Source: Symbiodinium sp. CCMP2592 (lineage: Eukaryota > Sar > Dinophyceae > Suessiales > Symbiodiniaceae). From it: a DNA stretch of 64,000 nucleotides. The notes under the pieces were generated by a model. The model saw only the letters and a program-made list of their open reading frames with translations, had not been told where the DNA came from and ran no database searches. Below, piece after piece: positions 47,678-59,640 of this stretch. The position numbers and the translations under genes are program-made. The stretch spans positions 890,501-954,500 of the forward strand of contig CAJNDT010001313.1 of assembly GCA_905221615.1 (NCBI GenBank), given 5' to 3'. Numbering within the stretch: the first letter of the stretch is position 1; the number at the start of each line of letters is the position of its first letter.

Positions 47678-47816
47678 GACGCTGACCGACCGCGACGGCG
47701 CTGTGATTGTTGTGTACAGTAGAGCCCCACAGTGTCGCGTGCGCGCATCGCAGTGCCGCTGCCGAGACCTCGGAAAGAAGCAAAATGCTTGCTCACGACG
47801 TCCTGCCGACAGGTAG
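47678..47816 (+). CDS. possible exon, Cys/Arg-rich
   Basis: After ATCGTCGCAG it reads TLTDRDGAVIVVYSRAPQCR, then VRASQCRCRDLGKKQNACSR and RPADR, to TAG. Protein-like start, very basic end. A - frame overlaps. Confidence 0.32.
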
Positions 47817-47879
47817 CTGAGACAAACGAGCAAGGAGAAGCAGAATGAGTGGTTCCATGCATCCATTCGCACAACACTA

Positions 47880-48119
47880 AACCCTAGACACCGGATCTCG
47901 CCAACATCCTGGCAACATGGCAAGACTTACAGTAATCCATTGAAACGTAGAGCACGGAAACTCTCGACCACTCAACTCGAGGCTAAGAGTAGGAAGGGCT
48001 TCATTGCAATCTGAACGGAACACGGCTTCCACGGTTATGGAGTCAAAGCCCAAAATCCCCTGAGGCCTAACATTAAACCAAATACGTTTCCCTTCAGTGG
48101 CTAGGTTTTTCAGGGGCAA
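47880..48119. other. coding-like on both strands; unresolved
   Basis: The + strand DLANILATWQDLQ (47895-47933), with a GTAATC donor, looks like an exon end. The - frame 48119-47877 (RIWFNVRPQGILGFDSITVE) is also protein-like. Confidence 0.3.
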
Positions 48120-48163
48120 GAAGCCTTCGGCGAATCCTAGTTAACCCGAAGCTCGGACTGCTC

Positions 48164-48316
48164 ACCTATAGTCTCCATTGTAGTTCCTTTTTTTGCTTAA
48201 CCAAAAACTCTACTATAGGATCCTAACCGTAAAATTGGTTAACCAAAAACTCGATTATAGGATCCTGACCATAAAATTGGTGAACCAAAAAAGGAACTAC
48301 AATGGAGACTATAGGT
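48164..48316. mobile_element. MITE family J, with internal duplication
   Basis: Perfect TIRs ACCTATAGTCTCCATTG and CAATGGAGACTATAGGT extend over 24 bp. Inside, TAACCAAAAACTCTACTATA and its neighbour are duplicated (45-bp unit twice). Confidence 0.88.
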
Positions 48317-48767
48317 TAGACTCGAACGATGGCCTGGGCGCAGGCGTTGCGTGGTGTTGCTCCAAAAGAGGGCCCGGGACCCGCGGGTCGGTTCTTCGGG
48401 AGAAGAGCCATCGGACTACAGAAGCCCGAGACACTGTCCCAAAAGTGCGATAGCAGTTTAATAGTATAGGCCAGAGTAGTCAAAATGGCAGCATAATGAT
48501 GGTAATACTAGTAGCAGTAGCAGCAACTATCATAGTCAGGGCATTGACTCCGGTTCAAGGCATGTCGAGCGGACGAGGTGAAAGCTCGACGGGGACCGTT
48601 TAGGGTTTGGTGCTTAAGGTTTACGGATTAGGGCTTAAGGCTTGGGGTCTAGGGTTTACAGTTTAGGTTCAAAAAACCAACTGCGACCTCCTATGTGTTG
48701 CATACATGGCCATCTATGCGAACTAGCTGAGACCGTGTTGTTTTGGGGGTCTCTGAATATCCAATAT

Positions 48768-48870
48768 GGGAGTTTCCGAAAATGAGGGATACCTTATTTT
48801 GGGGCCCTTAAAATAGGGATCCTACTATTCAGGGTACTATATTAGGGTCCCCTATTTTCGGAAACTCCCA
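48768..48870. mobile_element. MITE family B copy
   Basis: GGGAGTTTCCGAAAATGAGG and CCCTATTTTCGGAAACTCCC, nearly perfect. Confidence 0.88.
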
Positions 48871-49202
48871 TATACCTCTGCGGCCCCGGTAGACTGCAAC
48901 AACGTTCGCATTGTACCGTAAAGGCCCCTGCAGTGGTTTTGGAGCAGATCGGAGGCCTTGAACCCTCCAGGCCCCGATCTTCGCGAATGCCCTAAGACCC
49001 TAAAACCGAAGAACTTTACGGTCCTAAATCCTAAGCCTTAAACCTTAAAAACCCTAAACCCTATAAAGCCCTTTTTTAAGGTCCGAAATCTTAAACCCTA
49101 TAAAACTAAAGTGCTAATCCCAAAACCGAAGCTCTGCAGGCACAACCTTGCGACGACGATGATGCTTTCGTAGTGGAGGAGCCTAGAGGGTCTAGGGCCA
49201 GG

Positions 49203-49279
49203 GGCTCCTTAGTAGCTCCTATACTAAGAATCCTATAAGGTACTCCCAAAACGGAACTACTATGGGGCCTCTTGGGTAG
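49203..49279. mobile_element. MITE family E, partial
   Basis: Right end GGAACTACTATGGGGCCTCT is good; the left arm (GGCTCCTTAGTAGCTCC) is degraded. Confidence 0.5.
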
Positions 49280-49433
49280 GGCCAGGGGCTCGGGGTTTAG
49301 GGTTTGAGGCCCAGGGGTTCAGGGTTGAGGGTTCAGGGGTTTTAGGATTGAGCCAACTGCGCAAGCAAGGGGCAGGGTTTAGGGTTTTGCATGATGGAGG
49401 TCTGGTCGGCGGGTTTTCTGGGCTCTCGTGGGT

Positions 49434-50515
49434 CGGATGTGGCAGTTGAGACCGCAGGGGTGTTCTTGCCCCAAGCCATTCCTCAGGAGATCTGCAATTT
49501 GCTGAGCTGACCGGCAAGAGTGCCGATAGTCGTAGATTTTGAAGTGTTTTACCCACGCACGGCCATGATCCACTTCGTGCTGCACAAGTCATGGCTCTCG
49601 CTGCGCTGGCACCCGAGCGATGCGCTGTCGGATGTTGCAAGTCCTGCTTTCCAGCCTCTTCCAGTGACATCAACATAGCTTTTTCCGGTATCGCATGTCA
49701 ATCATCCAACCATGTCGCACATGTTGGAAGCTTTGCGGTTAATTGCAGTACTCGCTTAGGGATATGGGCACTTCATTGCAGCTGTTCGGCGGCGAAGTTT
49801 TCCACGTGACGATGCGGCAGAAAAAGCCTACCGGAACCAGCTTGCGAGATGCAGAGCTTGTTGTTGGATGTTCTGCAGCGCAAACGAGCATCCACTGTAC
49901 CATCGAGTGGTGAGGATGATAGAGCGGCCTGCTGCAACGAGGCCGCCGATTTTGAAGCCGAATTTTGCCCGCGCAGGTTCCTTCCTGATCATGTTCCTTG
50001 TCTGGGCCTTCACGAATGCAATCTTGTTCAACGTGCCCCCCGGCCAACATTGGGGGACCAGCTCTTACACATCTTTACCTTCAAAATCCCTCAACCCTCA
50101 ACCCTACAAGCCTTTTTGAACCTCCTCAAGACTCTGAACCCAACCAGTTTACGACAAGGCGCTTTGACTGGCTTCCACAGGAAACGAGCCCCGAATCCTC
50201 AACATCAGCATCCTTACCCCCGAACCCCGAAGACGTCGATTCAGACACGTTCTTCGGAGACCACAGGTCGTTGTGGGTTCAGAGCCCCTCGTTACATCCG
50301 CGTTCTTCTATGGGTGAGTTATGGCATGGCACAAAGGTTCTGTAGGGTTTCATAACGGGGCTTTTGCAAGCCTTCGAAAGGATTTGTTGGCAAAAGGATG
50401 TGAGAAGGATCGTCTCAGGTTTCAATTTCTTCGAGCTCGAGGGCGGGTTTACAGAGCCGCAAGCGAAATCCCTCCCAAAACCTCAAGCCGAAAGCCCAAA
50501 GCCCTACAGGCCTAG
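49434..50515 (+). CDS. multi-exon gene or pseudogene of unknown function with a membrane segment
   Basis: Several + stretches read as protein. One is DVAVETAGVFLPQAIPQEIC to a TGA, with the same frame reopening as VPIVVDFEVFYPRTAMIHFV then LHKSWLSLRWHPSDALSD. The next (about 49790-50080) reads AEKAYRNQLARCRACCWMFC then NEHPLYHRVVRMIERPAATR and a hydrophobic FLIMFLVWAFTNAILFNVPP. 50100-50313 reads PPQDSEPNQFTTRRFDWLPQ and ends at a textbook ATGG|GTGAGT donor. After a possible 32-nt intron, 50346-50515 reads FHNGAFASLRKDLLAKGCEK to TAG. In-frame stops in the first parts suggest either unseen introns or decay. The family was not recognised. Confidence 0.42.
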
Positions 50516-51928
50516 TAAACGCTAAACCCTAAACGCCATAGGCCCTAGTTAAGCCTTACACCCAAGGCCGAAAGCTTAAACAAAATAAACCCTAAGCTCC
50601 AAGCCCAAAGCCGCAAGCCCCTAACTTCCCGAGACACTAGAACAGTCCTAAGCCCCGAAGCCGGAACTTGAGGATTCTCTCCTTCGCCAGTAACATGACG
50701 CATGCTTCGGACTATCTGCAGGGCCCTTGGGTTTGGGGTTGCGGGTGGATTCAGGTGTGGGAATCTCCTTTAGAGTCGTAGGGTGGCGGATTCGTGAGAG
50801 AAGAGTTAGCTCAGCCTTTCCGGATGAGGGTGGAAACCCTGTTAATTGCGGGGCCAGATCCAGAAGCCATGGGGACAGGGGTAAATGCTGCAGAGGTGAG
50901 GGATTCCGTTTTGAAGCTATTAATTAAGGATGCAAGTGCTTAGGATCTATATCATCTCCTACGTACATAGGGCGCTTTTCCATGGTGTTCTCATTCGGCA
51001 ATGTGCCAGAGCAGTCAGACTTGTCACGGCTAGATGGCTGATCCGAGCTGCCTTCTACAGTCAGATTCCTAGGCATATTGCACAGCCCTAATCATCCATT
51101 TCTCTCGGATCCTTATTCACATCTACTTGGCAAACACAACCGTTGAATCTTACCCTGCAGCAGAAAAGCCGTGAAGCCCCCGGAGCACTGAGGCGTCGTT
51201 AAGGCATCAGTGGGATAGCTCAGTTTCTCCTATCTGGGTACCGGAAAAGCACATATGCTTGCGGAAGCTAACTCTGCTACCAGTAGGAGACAGTCCTTGA
51301 TTAGGCAAAGGGCTTCACGAGCACAGGACACTCAACCCAAAGCCTGAGGACCCAGATCCTACATCTTAAATGCGCCTCAAAACCCAGAACACCCTTAATA
51401 TCCATGACGCAAATACCCTCCAGCCCTAAGCAGTCAGATTCGGACGAATCCACCCTAAACCCTTAAACCCCAAATCCTACGGTTCTGCCTTTATCGACGA
51501 TCCTTCAGGTCTTCCTCCGTTGCAGATGCTGCGAAAATAGGCTTCTTCGTGGCACCTTGACAAGACAAGACTTTGAGAAAGTGCTCTGCTTTTGCTGAAA
51601 TGCGGTTTAGGCTCAGAACTTCTGGTGTTAAGTGGGATCTAGGGCAGGACCATCTACGGTGCAGGGCTTCAGAGTTGGGTGGAGAGTCTGAGCATGTTCA
51701 GAATGTACACATGCTGTCTTGACGCGGTTCGGAAGTTCGGCTGGTGATGATGATGATGACGATGATGACGACGGTGACTGTGATGACGATCAGGTAGTTA
51801 CATGCTCGTGCCGTTGAATCTTGAAACCGGGACTTCGACGACATGAATGCACTTGCAATCAAGGGTGGCCGAGTACATGAGAAGCATCTGCATTGAAGTA
51901 GCAATCCTTTTAACCAACACGCTCGCAG
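50516..51928. other. no gene recognised
   Basis: Degenerate CCCTAAA/CCTAAGCCC at 50520-50660, then unique sequence, with a (GAT/GAC)n patch at 51740-51790. MNALAIKGGRVHEKHLH at about 51842 is a short open stretch only. Confidence 0.45.
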
Positions 51929-52004
51929 TGTGTTGGAGCTCTTTCGGTTGCTGGTTGACGGAGACCTGTTATTGCCTGGATTCACGGATCTGTCTGCTGG
52001 GTGA
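51929..52004 (+). CDS. possible exon, LFRLLVDGD
   Basis: After CGCTCGCAG it reads VLELFRLLVDGDLLLPGFTD then LSAG and TGA. The pattern is faintly like one EF-hand loop of a protist channel, but key Asp/Glu positions are absent, so that is only a hint. Confidence 0.25.
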
Positions 52005-52306
52005 CTGCCAGAACTGAACCAGTCCAGGGATCACGGCCAACAATGGCTGTTGTTGAACTGTCCTGGACATCGGTTCCTTGTATAGAGGCACTTCGCTCCA
52101 AACGGCAAGCCTGCATAGTATTGAAGGCACTAGAGGGATGATGAGTCATTGACGGACATGTATACCGATAAAGTCGGCCACGCCCCCCGCACATTTGAAC
52201 ACCTTTGTTTGTTCCCCCTCATGCACCCTCCCAGCACCTTGCCGCCTCAGGACAACTTCTTGATCCTCGTGGACTCGGCAATCCAGGCCCCAAGTCTTAG
52301 CTTTGC

Positions 52307-52442
52307 TTAGTAGGGAATGGCAGAATGGTAGTAGTGGTAGTTATAATGGTAGAAATATGATAGCAATATGATAGTAATATGGTAGTAATATGGTAGTAAT
52401 AGCAAGTGTAATTGTACCCCATTTCCTCCATTCCCTACTAAC
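52307..52442. mobile_element. MITE family N
   Basis: TIRs TTAGTAGGGAATGGCAG and CTCCATTCCCTACTAA. The centre is a GGTAGTAATAT-type repeat. Confidence 0.82.
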
Positions 52443-52979
52443 CAGAGGTAAGAAGGGTCTCTCCCCGGAGCTGAGTTGAAAAAGTGGCCCTAAACCCTAT
52501 AAGCCCTGGGAAAATATCGCAGGCTCAGGGAGCCCTCCTGTGGGGTTTCAGGCTTTAGAGTTGGGTCTTATTTGGGAGTCTTCATAAGATCCTTTTTTGG
52601 GTGGTTTTAGGGCCGGTCTCCTTCGGTGCATTTGATCTCATTCTGCTGTGCTTATAGAGATCACAGAATCAGGCGGTGGCGGTGTGGGCTTCGGCTGCAG
52701 TCGTCAATCACAACAGCCCGACAAGCAACCCCATCCCAGACTCCGCGCCGATCGGGGGTGAGAGCATGTCACTGAATATGAAGCGGAGCATGCATTAACC
52801 TGATCATATAGTGATCTGGCATGATCTAGCAGTCGTGATTCGTGATGACAACAAGGAAAGAACGATCCAGAACCTGCTAAACATGAACAGTAGCTGCAAA
52901 GAATAACAGGGAGTAGGGAGACGCAGACAGCAGAAGCAACAGCAATCCACAAAACAAAACGGTTCCAGCAGCAGAAATC

Positions 52980-53249
52980 ATGCACTGCAAAAATGGCAGC
53001 AAGAGCAGCGTCAGTGTGGCCGAGCGAGACTACGCTATCAGCACGGGCAATAGTGTGTCTGGCAGCAGAAGACTTTCGCATGAAGAGCCCTGGAATTGGA
53101 TGTACACTTTACTAGATGAACTTTGGCCTTTGCCGACACAAAATTCCACAGAAGCAGAAGTATATACTGCTGATGACTCCCGACACCCCTATGGCAGATA
53201 CGCATGTGCCGGCGGGCTCGCCAAGTGCTGGATGAGGCCGGTTCTGTGA
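52980..53249 (+). CDS. hypothetical protein, open frame of 89 codons
   Basis: ATG at 52980 opens MHCKNGSKSSVSVAERDYAI. The middle reads EEPWNWMYTLLDELWPLPTQ and the end YGRYACAGGLAKCWMRPVL before TGA at 53247-53249. Acidic and aromatic patches make the second half the more convincing part. The - strand frame 53081-52704 over the first part is Cys-rich and less likely. The family is unknown. Confidence 0.35.
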   Translation: MHCKNGSKSSVSVAERDYAISTGNSVSGSRRLSHEEPWNWMYTLLDELWPLPTQNSTEAEVYTADDSRHPYGRYACAGGLAKCWMRPVL

Positions 53250-53621
53250 TTTCGGGATTCCGGCCCAGATTACAAACATTGAACCCCAAACCCTAAATTG
53301 AATTTGACTCCCAGCCGGGGGCATGTAGATTCGGGATTGCATTGGGCAGGCGAAACTGAAGTCGAGAAAAGGCTGACGCCATGGGACAAACGCAAACCCT
53401 AAGCCCACACGATATAGGGGCCTTAAAGATTAGACTTGGGTTTTGGGGTATTATATTCTACAGTTAGTAGAACTTTAAGAAGGAGGCCCAAAATCCTACT
53501 TTAACCCCATCTGGAAGCCCCAATGGCCGGCCTAAGACGGATTGTCTTTTACCTCCTGTGGTTTGGGGTTTAGGGTTGGTCATGGTTGGAGAAGATTTGT
53601 TGAGTACTTAAACTCCATAAG

Positions 53622-53942
53622 CAATAGAAATTCCCGAAAGCGTCGGCGTCGGCTTCTTCGTTGGAGGGTTCGTCGGTTGGTATAGATTCTACAGTATCTG
53701 ATACAAACTTCTTACTGTCCTGCTTCGATCTATATAAACTAGGAGAGTCTTACTCGCTGGTACCGGTGGTTGCGCTTCGGGGGGTAACGAATCTTTCCAG
53801 ACTTCAATGCGTCGGGGTCGGCAAGGTTTGGTGCATCTTGGGGGCGGCTTGCACCTCGGTTGTTTTTACGAGTTATGCAAAAAGTGGAGGATCCCCTCGT
53901 AGAAAGTCCCATGCACCATGGGGTTCAGGTGATTGGCTCTGA
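53622..53942 (+). CDS. probable exons, Gly-rich hydrophobic protein
   Basis: One frame gives IEIPESVGVGFFVGGFVGWY, a Gly-zipper-like membrane stretch, to a TGA near 53699. Another, from about 53661 to TGA at 53942, includes SYSLVPVVALRGVTNLSRLQ and CVGVGKVWCILGAACTSVVF. An intron or frameshift must separate them. The family is unknown. Confidence 0.32.
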
Positions 53943-54239
53943 CCCTAAACCCTAAAAACCCTAAACCGGTTGCTACTAAGGGTTTAGGATTTAGGGAGGC
54001 ACTTTTGTGTTTCTGCGATTTTAGAGTTTGCAACCCTTCCGTCGTGGACGCCTTCTTTTGTTCAGGAAGTCATGGGCTGCTATGTGAAAAGAGTTGTTTT
54101 CCCTGGCTGCTGTGTGGGTTTTCGGCTTTGGACCTTCGGCACCCACGCACGACTTCCGTAACCAATGATGGGTGCGACTGGGTTCGACCTCGTAAACAAC
54201 AAGGTCACCCGGTCCCACCCATCCTTCTGGAATGCGCTT

Positions 54240-55256
54240 AGTACGCGCAGAAATCTCTTTGTATTGTAGGGGTTGTGAACTCTGAGGACGCTACAAGTTT
54301 GTAACACGAACGTCCACTCTGAAATTTGTGTATCTTTGCTTCAACGACACTGACAGTTTGTAGCACTTCCACCCTGAAGCTTCTGTTGCTTTGCATTGCG
54401 GGCGCTGTGAACTTTATGGACTCTAAAAGTGTGTAACACGAATGTCCACCCTGCAATTTGAGTATCTTTGTGTTGTAGGCATTGTGAACCTTAATGACAC
54501 CCTAAGTTTGTGACGCGAACGTCCACCCTGCAATTTGAGTATCTTTGTGTTGTAGGCATTGTGAACCTCAATGACACCATAAGTTTGTAACAGGAACGTC
54601 CACCCTGCAATTTGCGTATCTTTGTGTTGTAGGCATTGTGAACCTAAATGACACCGTAAGTTTGTAGCGCGAACGCCCACCCTGCAATTTCAGTATCTTT
54701 GTGTTGTAGGCATTGTGAACCTGAATGACACCATCAGTTTGTAACGTCCACACTGCAATTTCAGTATCTTTGTGTTGTAGGCATTGTGAACCTTATAATG
54801 ACACCATAAGTTTGTAACGCGAGCGTCCACCCTACAATTTCGGTATCTTTGTGTTGTAGGCACTGTGAACCTTAATGACACCAAAAGCTTGTCACGCGAA
54901 CCTCCATCCTGCAATTTCAGTATCGTTGTGAACCTTAATGTCACCATAAGTTTGTAACGCGAGCGTCCACCATGCAATTTCAGTATCTTTGTGTTGTAGG
55001 CATTGTGAACCTTAATGACACCCTGAGTTTGTGACGCGAACGTCCACCCTGCAATTTGAGTATCTTTGTGTTGTAGGCATTGTGAACCTCAATGACACCA
55101 TAAGTTTGTAACAGGAACGTCCACCCTGCAATTTGAGTATCTCTGTGTCGTAGGCATTGTGAACCTTAATGACATCATAAGTTTGTAGCGCGAACGTCCA
55201 CCCTGCGATTTCAGTATCTTTGTGTTGTAAGCATCGTGAACCTTAATGACACAGCA
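54240..55256. repeat. 77-bp satellite, left block
   Basis: The unit includes TTGTGTTGTAGGCATTGTGA, ACCTTAATGACACCATAAGT and CGTCCACCCTGCAATTTCAG. The period is 77 bp, with about 13 copies; the first two are diverged. Open - frames (RFTMPTTQRYSNCRVD...) are repeats read as protein. Confidence 0.96.
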
Positions 55257-57964
55257 CCACCCCCTAACAATATGCCTTGGGGGGGAGTAACTTTCGGCCC
55301 GGCACATTGTAGGGACTCCCCCGGGCTCATTTCTGTCGCTCTTGACATGATGTGACAGCTTCCCGCTCCGTAGCTTTTGCGAACTGCTGGCTGAGACATG
55401 ACACAAGTTTCTTCAAGTTTTGGATGTGATAGGCGAACATGGAAAGAAGCATAAGATCTCACGGTAACGGCATGCGTTCAAGTTTTCAGATCGGCTGGCT
55501 CGCTGCTGAGAGGTACCTTCTGCCGACCAGGAGAAGGCAGGGTTATTGACATACATATGTATATATATATATACATACATTGCGTTCACGTTTGTTTAGA
55601 GTTTGCCATGCTTTGTGTTCAGGTTTGGGTGGGTTGCCAGCAACAGGTGCTGGTGTGTGGTGTGTCTGCAGTGGAGCAGTTAGGACAATGTTTGGGCATT
55701 TAGACATGTAGAGCGGCGAAGCATCGTTCAGGTGCAATGGGATGGTAGCTGAGTTGCTTTGTTGTGCCAGGCGCCGGGGGACTGGAGTCTAAGCTCCCAG
55801 GTGGGATTGGAAGCTCATGGCTGCGGTATTCAGCCAAGCAACTGTCGCCCATATGATTGGCAGGAGGCTGCGCCTGATTCGCCTTTGGGCTCGCCAAAAG
55901 AGGGGCCGCTGCCTGCAGAGGCCGGTCCAAACCCTCTTTGTGTCAGTTTGTTTGCGAAGGAACTTGTGGGGGGGGGGGGGGTTGGAAAAACAGGGCAAGC
56001 TCAATAGTAATGGCTTCTTGTGACTGAGGTTCCGTCGACACTCCTTCCTGTGCGAGCGCTTCGCCAGGCAGAGAAGCCGGAATCAATTTCTGGTGGCCCT
56101 TGACGACCTGTGTCTCAGCAGCATTGCATTCCAGGGCTTTGCACATCTTTGCATTCCATCTTATTATAGTAGGTGCATCATTTAGCTATGCCGGGCCTTG
56201 AGTGGCGGCTTCTGCAACAGGGGGAGCGGTGATCGGTCCCCAAACGGGAAAACCTATCTGAGCTTCGCCCGCACTATTCGGAGTCAGGTAGTACATCCCA
56301 CATGAGTTTGCGAACACAGACTGAAGCCCATGCCGAACCAAGTTTCTTGGGTTGCCCCCGACGAGAAGAAATTCCGCTCCTACACCGAGAGCGCCGACTA
56401 CAGCTTGCCCAAGGGGTTCGAGGATTGGTGTGTGCTATTGAAAAATCTAGGCCAGTATTTCGGTCTCTACCCCGTGCACCGGATCCTCCGTACCAAGATC
56501 AAGCCCATCTTTACGACATCAAAGGGTCGAGCTATCTCAAGGCTGCCGAAGCTTCGCTGTCGGTGGTTTTGGCGTTGCATCGCTATGTCTGGGCTTGACT
56601 CCTTCTCCTACCGGCACTTCCCTTCGGCAATGTGTGGACATGCCAGGAATCGCCAGCTGCAGTGCCGAGTTCTTCTTTGCCCGAAGTGCGCCCCTCTGGG
56701 GTGCGGTGTGGGATTCGGGGCACTTCGGTGCTTAGGGGTGTGCCGGCCAGTAGAGCACCAAAGCCATCCGAGCATCGCCGCTACGTCCAGCAGAGGATCA
56801 CTACATCACCAGCTGTACCGAGCCGCCACTGCTCTTTGACCCAGCCGGATCCGTTCTGGCTGAGCTGGAAACCTCGCAGACGAGCGAGTCTGCGACGAGG
56901 TTTCATGTGGTTCTTTCGCCGGCTGCTGCCTCTGCTTCGCATATGCTCCAGGCCGGCAAGGTTCCGGTGCCTGAGTTGCCAGCCCCCGGTCCCGATGGGC
57001 GCAATGGCACTGCCAAGAAACGGCCGATCCTTCATGCGGAAAATGTGGAGCAGAATGTGACTCTGCTCCTCAGGGGCATGATGCATGAGTACCGCCCGAG
57101 CCGGAATCGAGATAGTAGACACCAATGGCATGATCAAGACAAACAGAGCCACGATGATCACCTTCGCAGAGGTGGCCGAGCGCACACCGAGTCTCTTCCT
57201 GAAGAGTGGATCCCAGTTGCAGGGCTACCAGTTCAGCCAGTACTTTCACCGCGAGCTCACCGCACGGCTGCCCACCCAAGGCTGCTTGCTCGCAAGGTTC
57301 TCTCATCCACCGATGTTGTTGTTAGTATGCCAAATATAGAACCTGGGATTGCTGCAGAGTGGTGTCAGGGAGGTTCGCATTTTTTTGGAGCGGGTTGCAA
57401 AAAGCACACTTGCTGACGTGAAGCTCACCGTAAGGTGACCGCGGTAGGATAGGGTAGGATGATGTAGGATGGGTCAGAAAGGATTGCAGGACTTGAGCCG
57501 CAGTCGTCATGATTGCACTTCCACATCGCAAGTGTCGTCATCGTGGCAGGTGCATATAAGAGAAATCGGCAGCAGCTCCTGCATGCGGCTCGCGATGGGG
57601 TTAGCGCACTTGTCGCACAGTGAGGGGTGCACAAGAAAAGAAGGCAGCGGTGGGTGTGCGATCTGTGACACGGCCGCTCTTGTGTCGATGCAGATGCTGC
57701 ATTATGGTGCTCCGGATGCGTCGGTTATTACTTGTAATACCTGTTGTGCGTCTCTAACACCCTCGAAATTCCTGGATTACAGTTGTTGCTGCGTATTTCT
57801 ACAATTATTGCAATAATTACGGTAGTACGTGCTATATCTTGCTACCAGCAGCAATGGTCTTCGTGAGAGTGGTTCAACCACCCCCAACCCACGAGCATTC
57901 CCAGGAATGGACCCGGGCTCATTTCCGACCCACCCCCCACCACCCCACCCCTGTTAGGGGGTGG
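55257..57964. mobile_element. 2.7-kb TIR element inserted in the 77-bp satellite
   Basis: The perfect 13-bp ends CCACCCCCTAACA and TGTTAGGGGGTGG mark the exact segment that lacks satellite. The satellite resumes at ACCTAATGAC right after it and ends at ACCTTAATGAC just before it, so about 10 bp of target appears on both sides. Near both ends CCCGGGCTCATTTC occurs in the same orientation. Inside are a microsatellite, unique DNA and a decayed protein-coding region; no recognisable transposase. Confidence 0.75.
56330..57340 (+). pseudogene. decayed protein-coding sequence inside the 2.7-kb element
   Basis: Long protein-like reading is spread over all three + frames in order: MPNQVSWVAPDEKKFRSYTE from ATG 56330; AHLYDIKGSSYLKAAEASLS; LLFDPAGSVLAELETSQTSE through AENVEQNVTLLLRGMMHEYR; then EIVDTNGMIKTNRATMITFA and SLFLKSGSQLQGYQFSQYFH near 57300. 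At least two or three frame changes without splice borders point to a broken copy. It could be a degraded element protein or a captured host gene. I do not recognise the family. Confidence 0.5.
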
Positions 57965-59640
57965 ACCTAATGACCCCGTAAGTTTGTGACGCGAACGTCC
58001 ACCCTGCAGTTTCAGTATCTTTGTGTTGCAGGCATTGTGAATCTTAACGACACCATAAATTTGTATCGCGAACATCCACCCTGCAATTTCAGTATCTTTG
58101 TGTTGTAGGCATTGTGAACCTTAATGACACTAATGACACCAAAAGTTTGCAACGCGAACGTCCACCCTGCAATTTCAGTATCTGTTTGTTGTAGGCATTG
58201 TGAACCTTGACGACACCATAGGTTTGTAACGCAAACGTCCACCCTGCAATTTCAGTATCTTTGTGTTGTAGGCATCGCGAACCTTAATGACACCATAAGT
58301 TTGTAGCGCGAGCGTCCGCCATACAATTTCGGTATCTTTGTGTTGTAGGCACTGTGAACCTTAATGACACCATGAGTTTGCAACGCGAAAATCCACCCGC
58401 AATGTCAGTGTCTTTGTGTTGTAAGCATTGTGAACCTTAATGACACCACAAGTTCGGAACGTGAACGAGCACCTTGCAATTTCAGTATCTTTTTGTTGTA
58501 AGCATTGTGAACCGTAGTGACACCATAAGTTTGTAATGCGAACGTCCACCCTGAAGTTTCAGTATCTTTGTGTTGTACGCATTGTGAACCTTAATGGCAC
58601 CACAAGTTTGTAACGCGAAGCTCCACCCCGCCATTTCAGTATCTTTGTGTATTGTAGGCATTGTGAACGTTAATGACACCACAATTTTGGAACCTGAACC
58701 TCCGCCTTCCAATTTCAGTATCTTTGTGTTGTAGGCATTGTGAACCTTAATGACACCATAAGTTTTTAACGTGAACGTCCACCCTGCAGTTTCTATATAT
58801 ATATATATATATATAATTATCTCTGTTGTAGGCATTGTGAACCTTAATGACACCATAGGTTTGTAGTTCGAACGTCCACCCTGCAGTTTCAGTAAAGTTT
58901 TGTTGTAGGTATTGTGAACCTTAATGACACCATAAGTTTGTAACGCGAACCTCCACCCTGCAATTTCGGTATCTTTTTGTTGTAGGCATTGTGAACCTTA
59001 ATGACACCATAAGTTTGTAATGCGAACGTCCACCCTGAAGTTTCAGTATCATTGTGTTGTAGGCATTGTGAAATTTAATGACACCATAAGTTTGTAACAC
59101 GAACGTCCACCCGGAATTTGCTGTGTCTTTGTAGTGTAGGCATTGTGAACTTTGTAAATTGTAAATTTGCAGCGCGCGCATCCACCCTGAAGTTTCTGTA
59201 TCGTCGTAGTGTGGGGTAGTGAACGTTAAGGACACTGCAAGTTTGTAACGCGAACGTCCTCCCTGAACTTTCTGTATCGTCGTAGTCGTCGTGTGGTCGC
59301 TGCGAATTTTACAGACAGTATAGGTTTGTAAGGCGAAAGTCCACACTGAAATTGCTGTATCTTTTGATAGTCGGCGTTGTGAACTTTAAGCACATAATCA
59401 GTTTGTAACGCGAACGTCCACCCTTCAATTTCTGTACCTTTGCATTGTAGGCGTTATGAACTGTAAGGACACTACACTAACTACACGATTATAGGCGTGT
59501 AACGCGAGCGTCCACATATAGGCATTGCGAACTTTAAGGACACGATAAGCTTTCGATGTCACACTAAAAGTTTTCAATGCCTACCTTGAAACTTCTGTAT
59601 CGTTGCATTGCAGGCGCTGAGAACTTTAACCACGCTATAG
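57965..59640. repeat. 77-bp satellite, right block
   Basis: About 21 copies of the same unit as 54240-55256, increasingly diverged after about 59120. One copy carries an (AT)n expansion at 58796-58815. Confidence 0.96.

Noticed and set aside
54423..59346. Series of - strand frames with RFTMPTTQRYSNCRVD-like repeats
   Set aside because: Translation of the 77-bp satellite.
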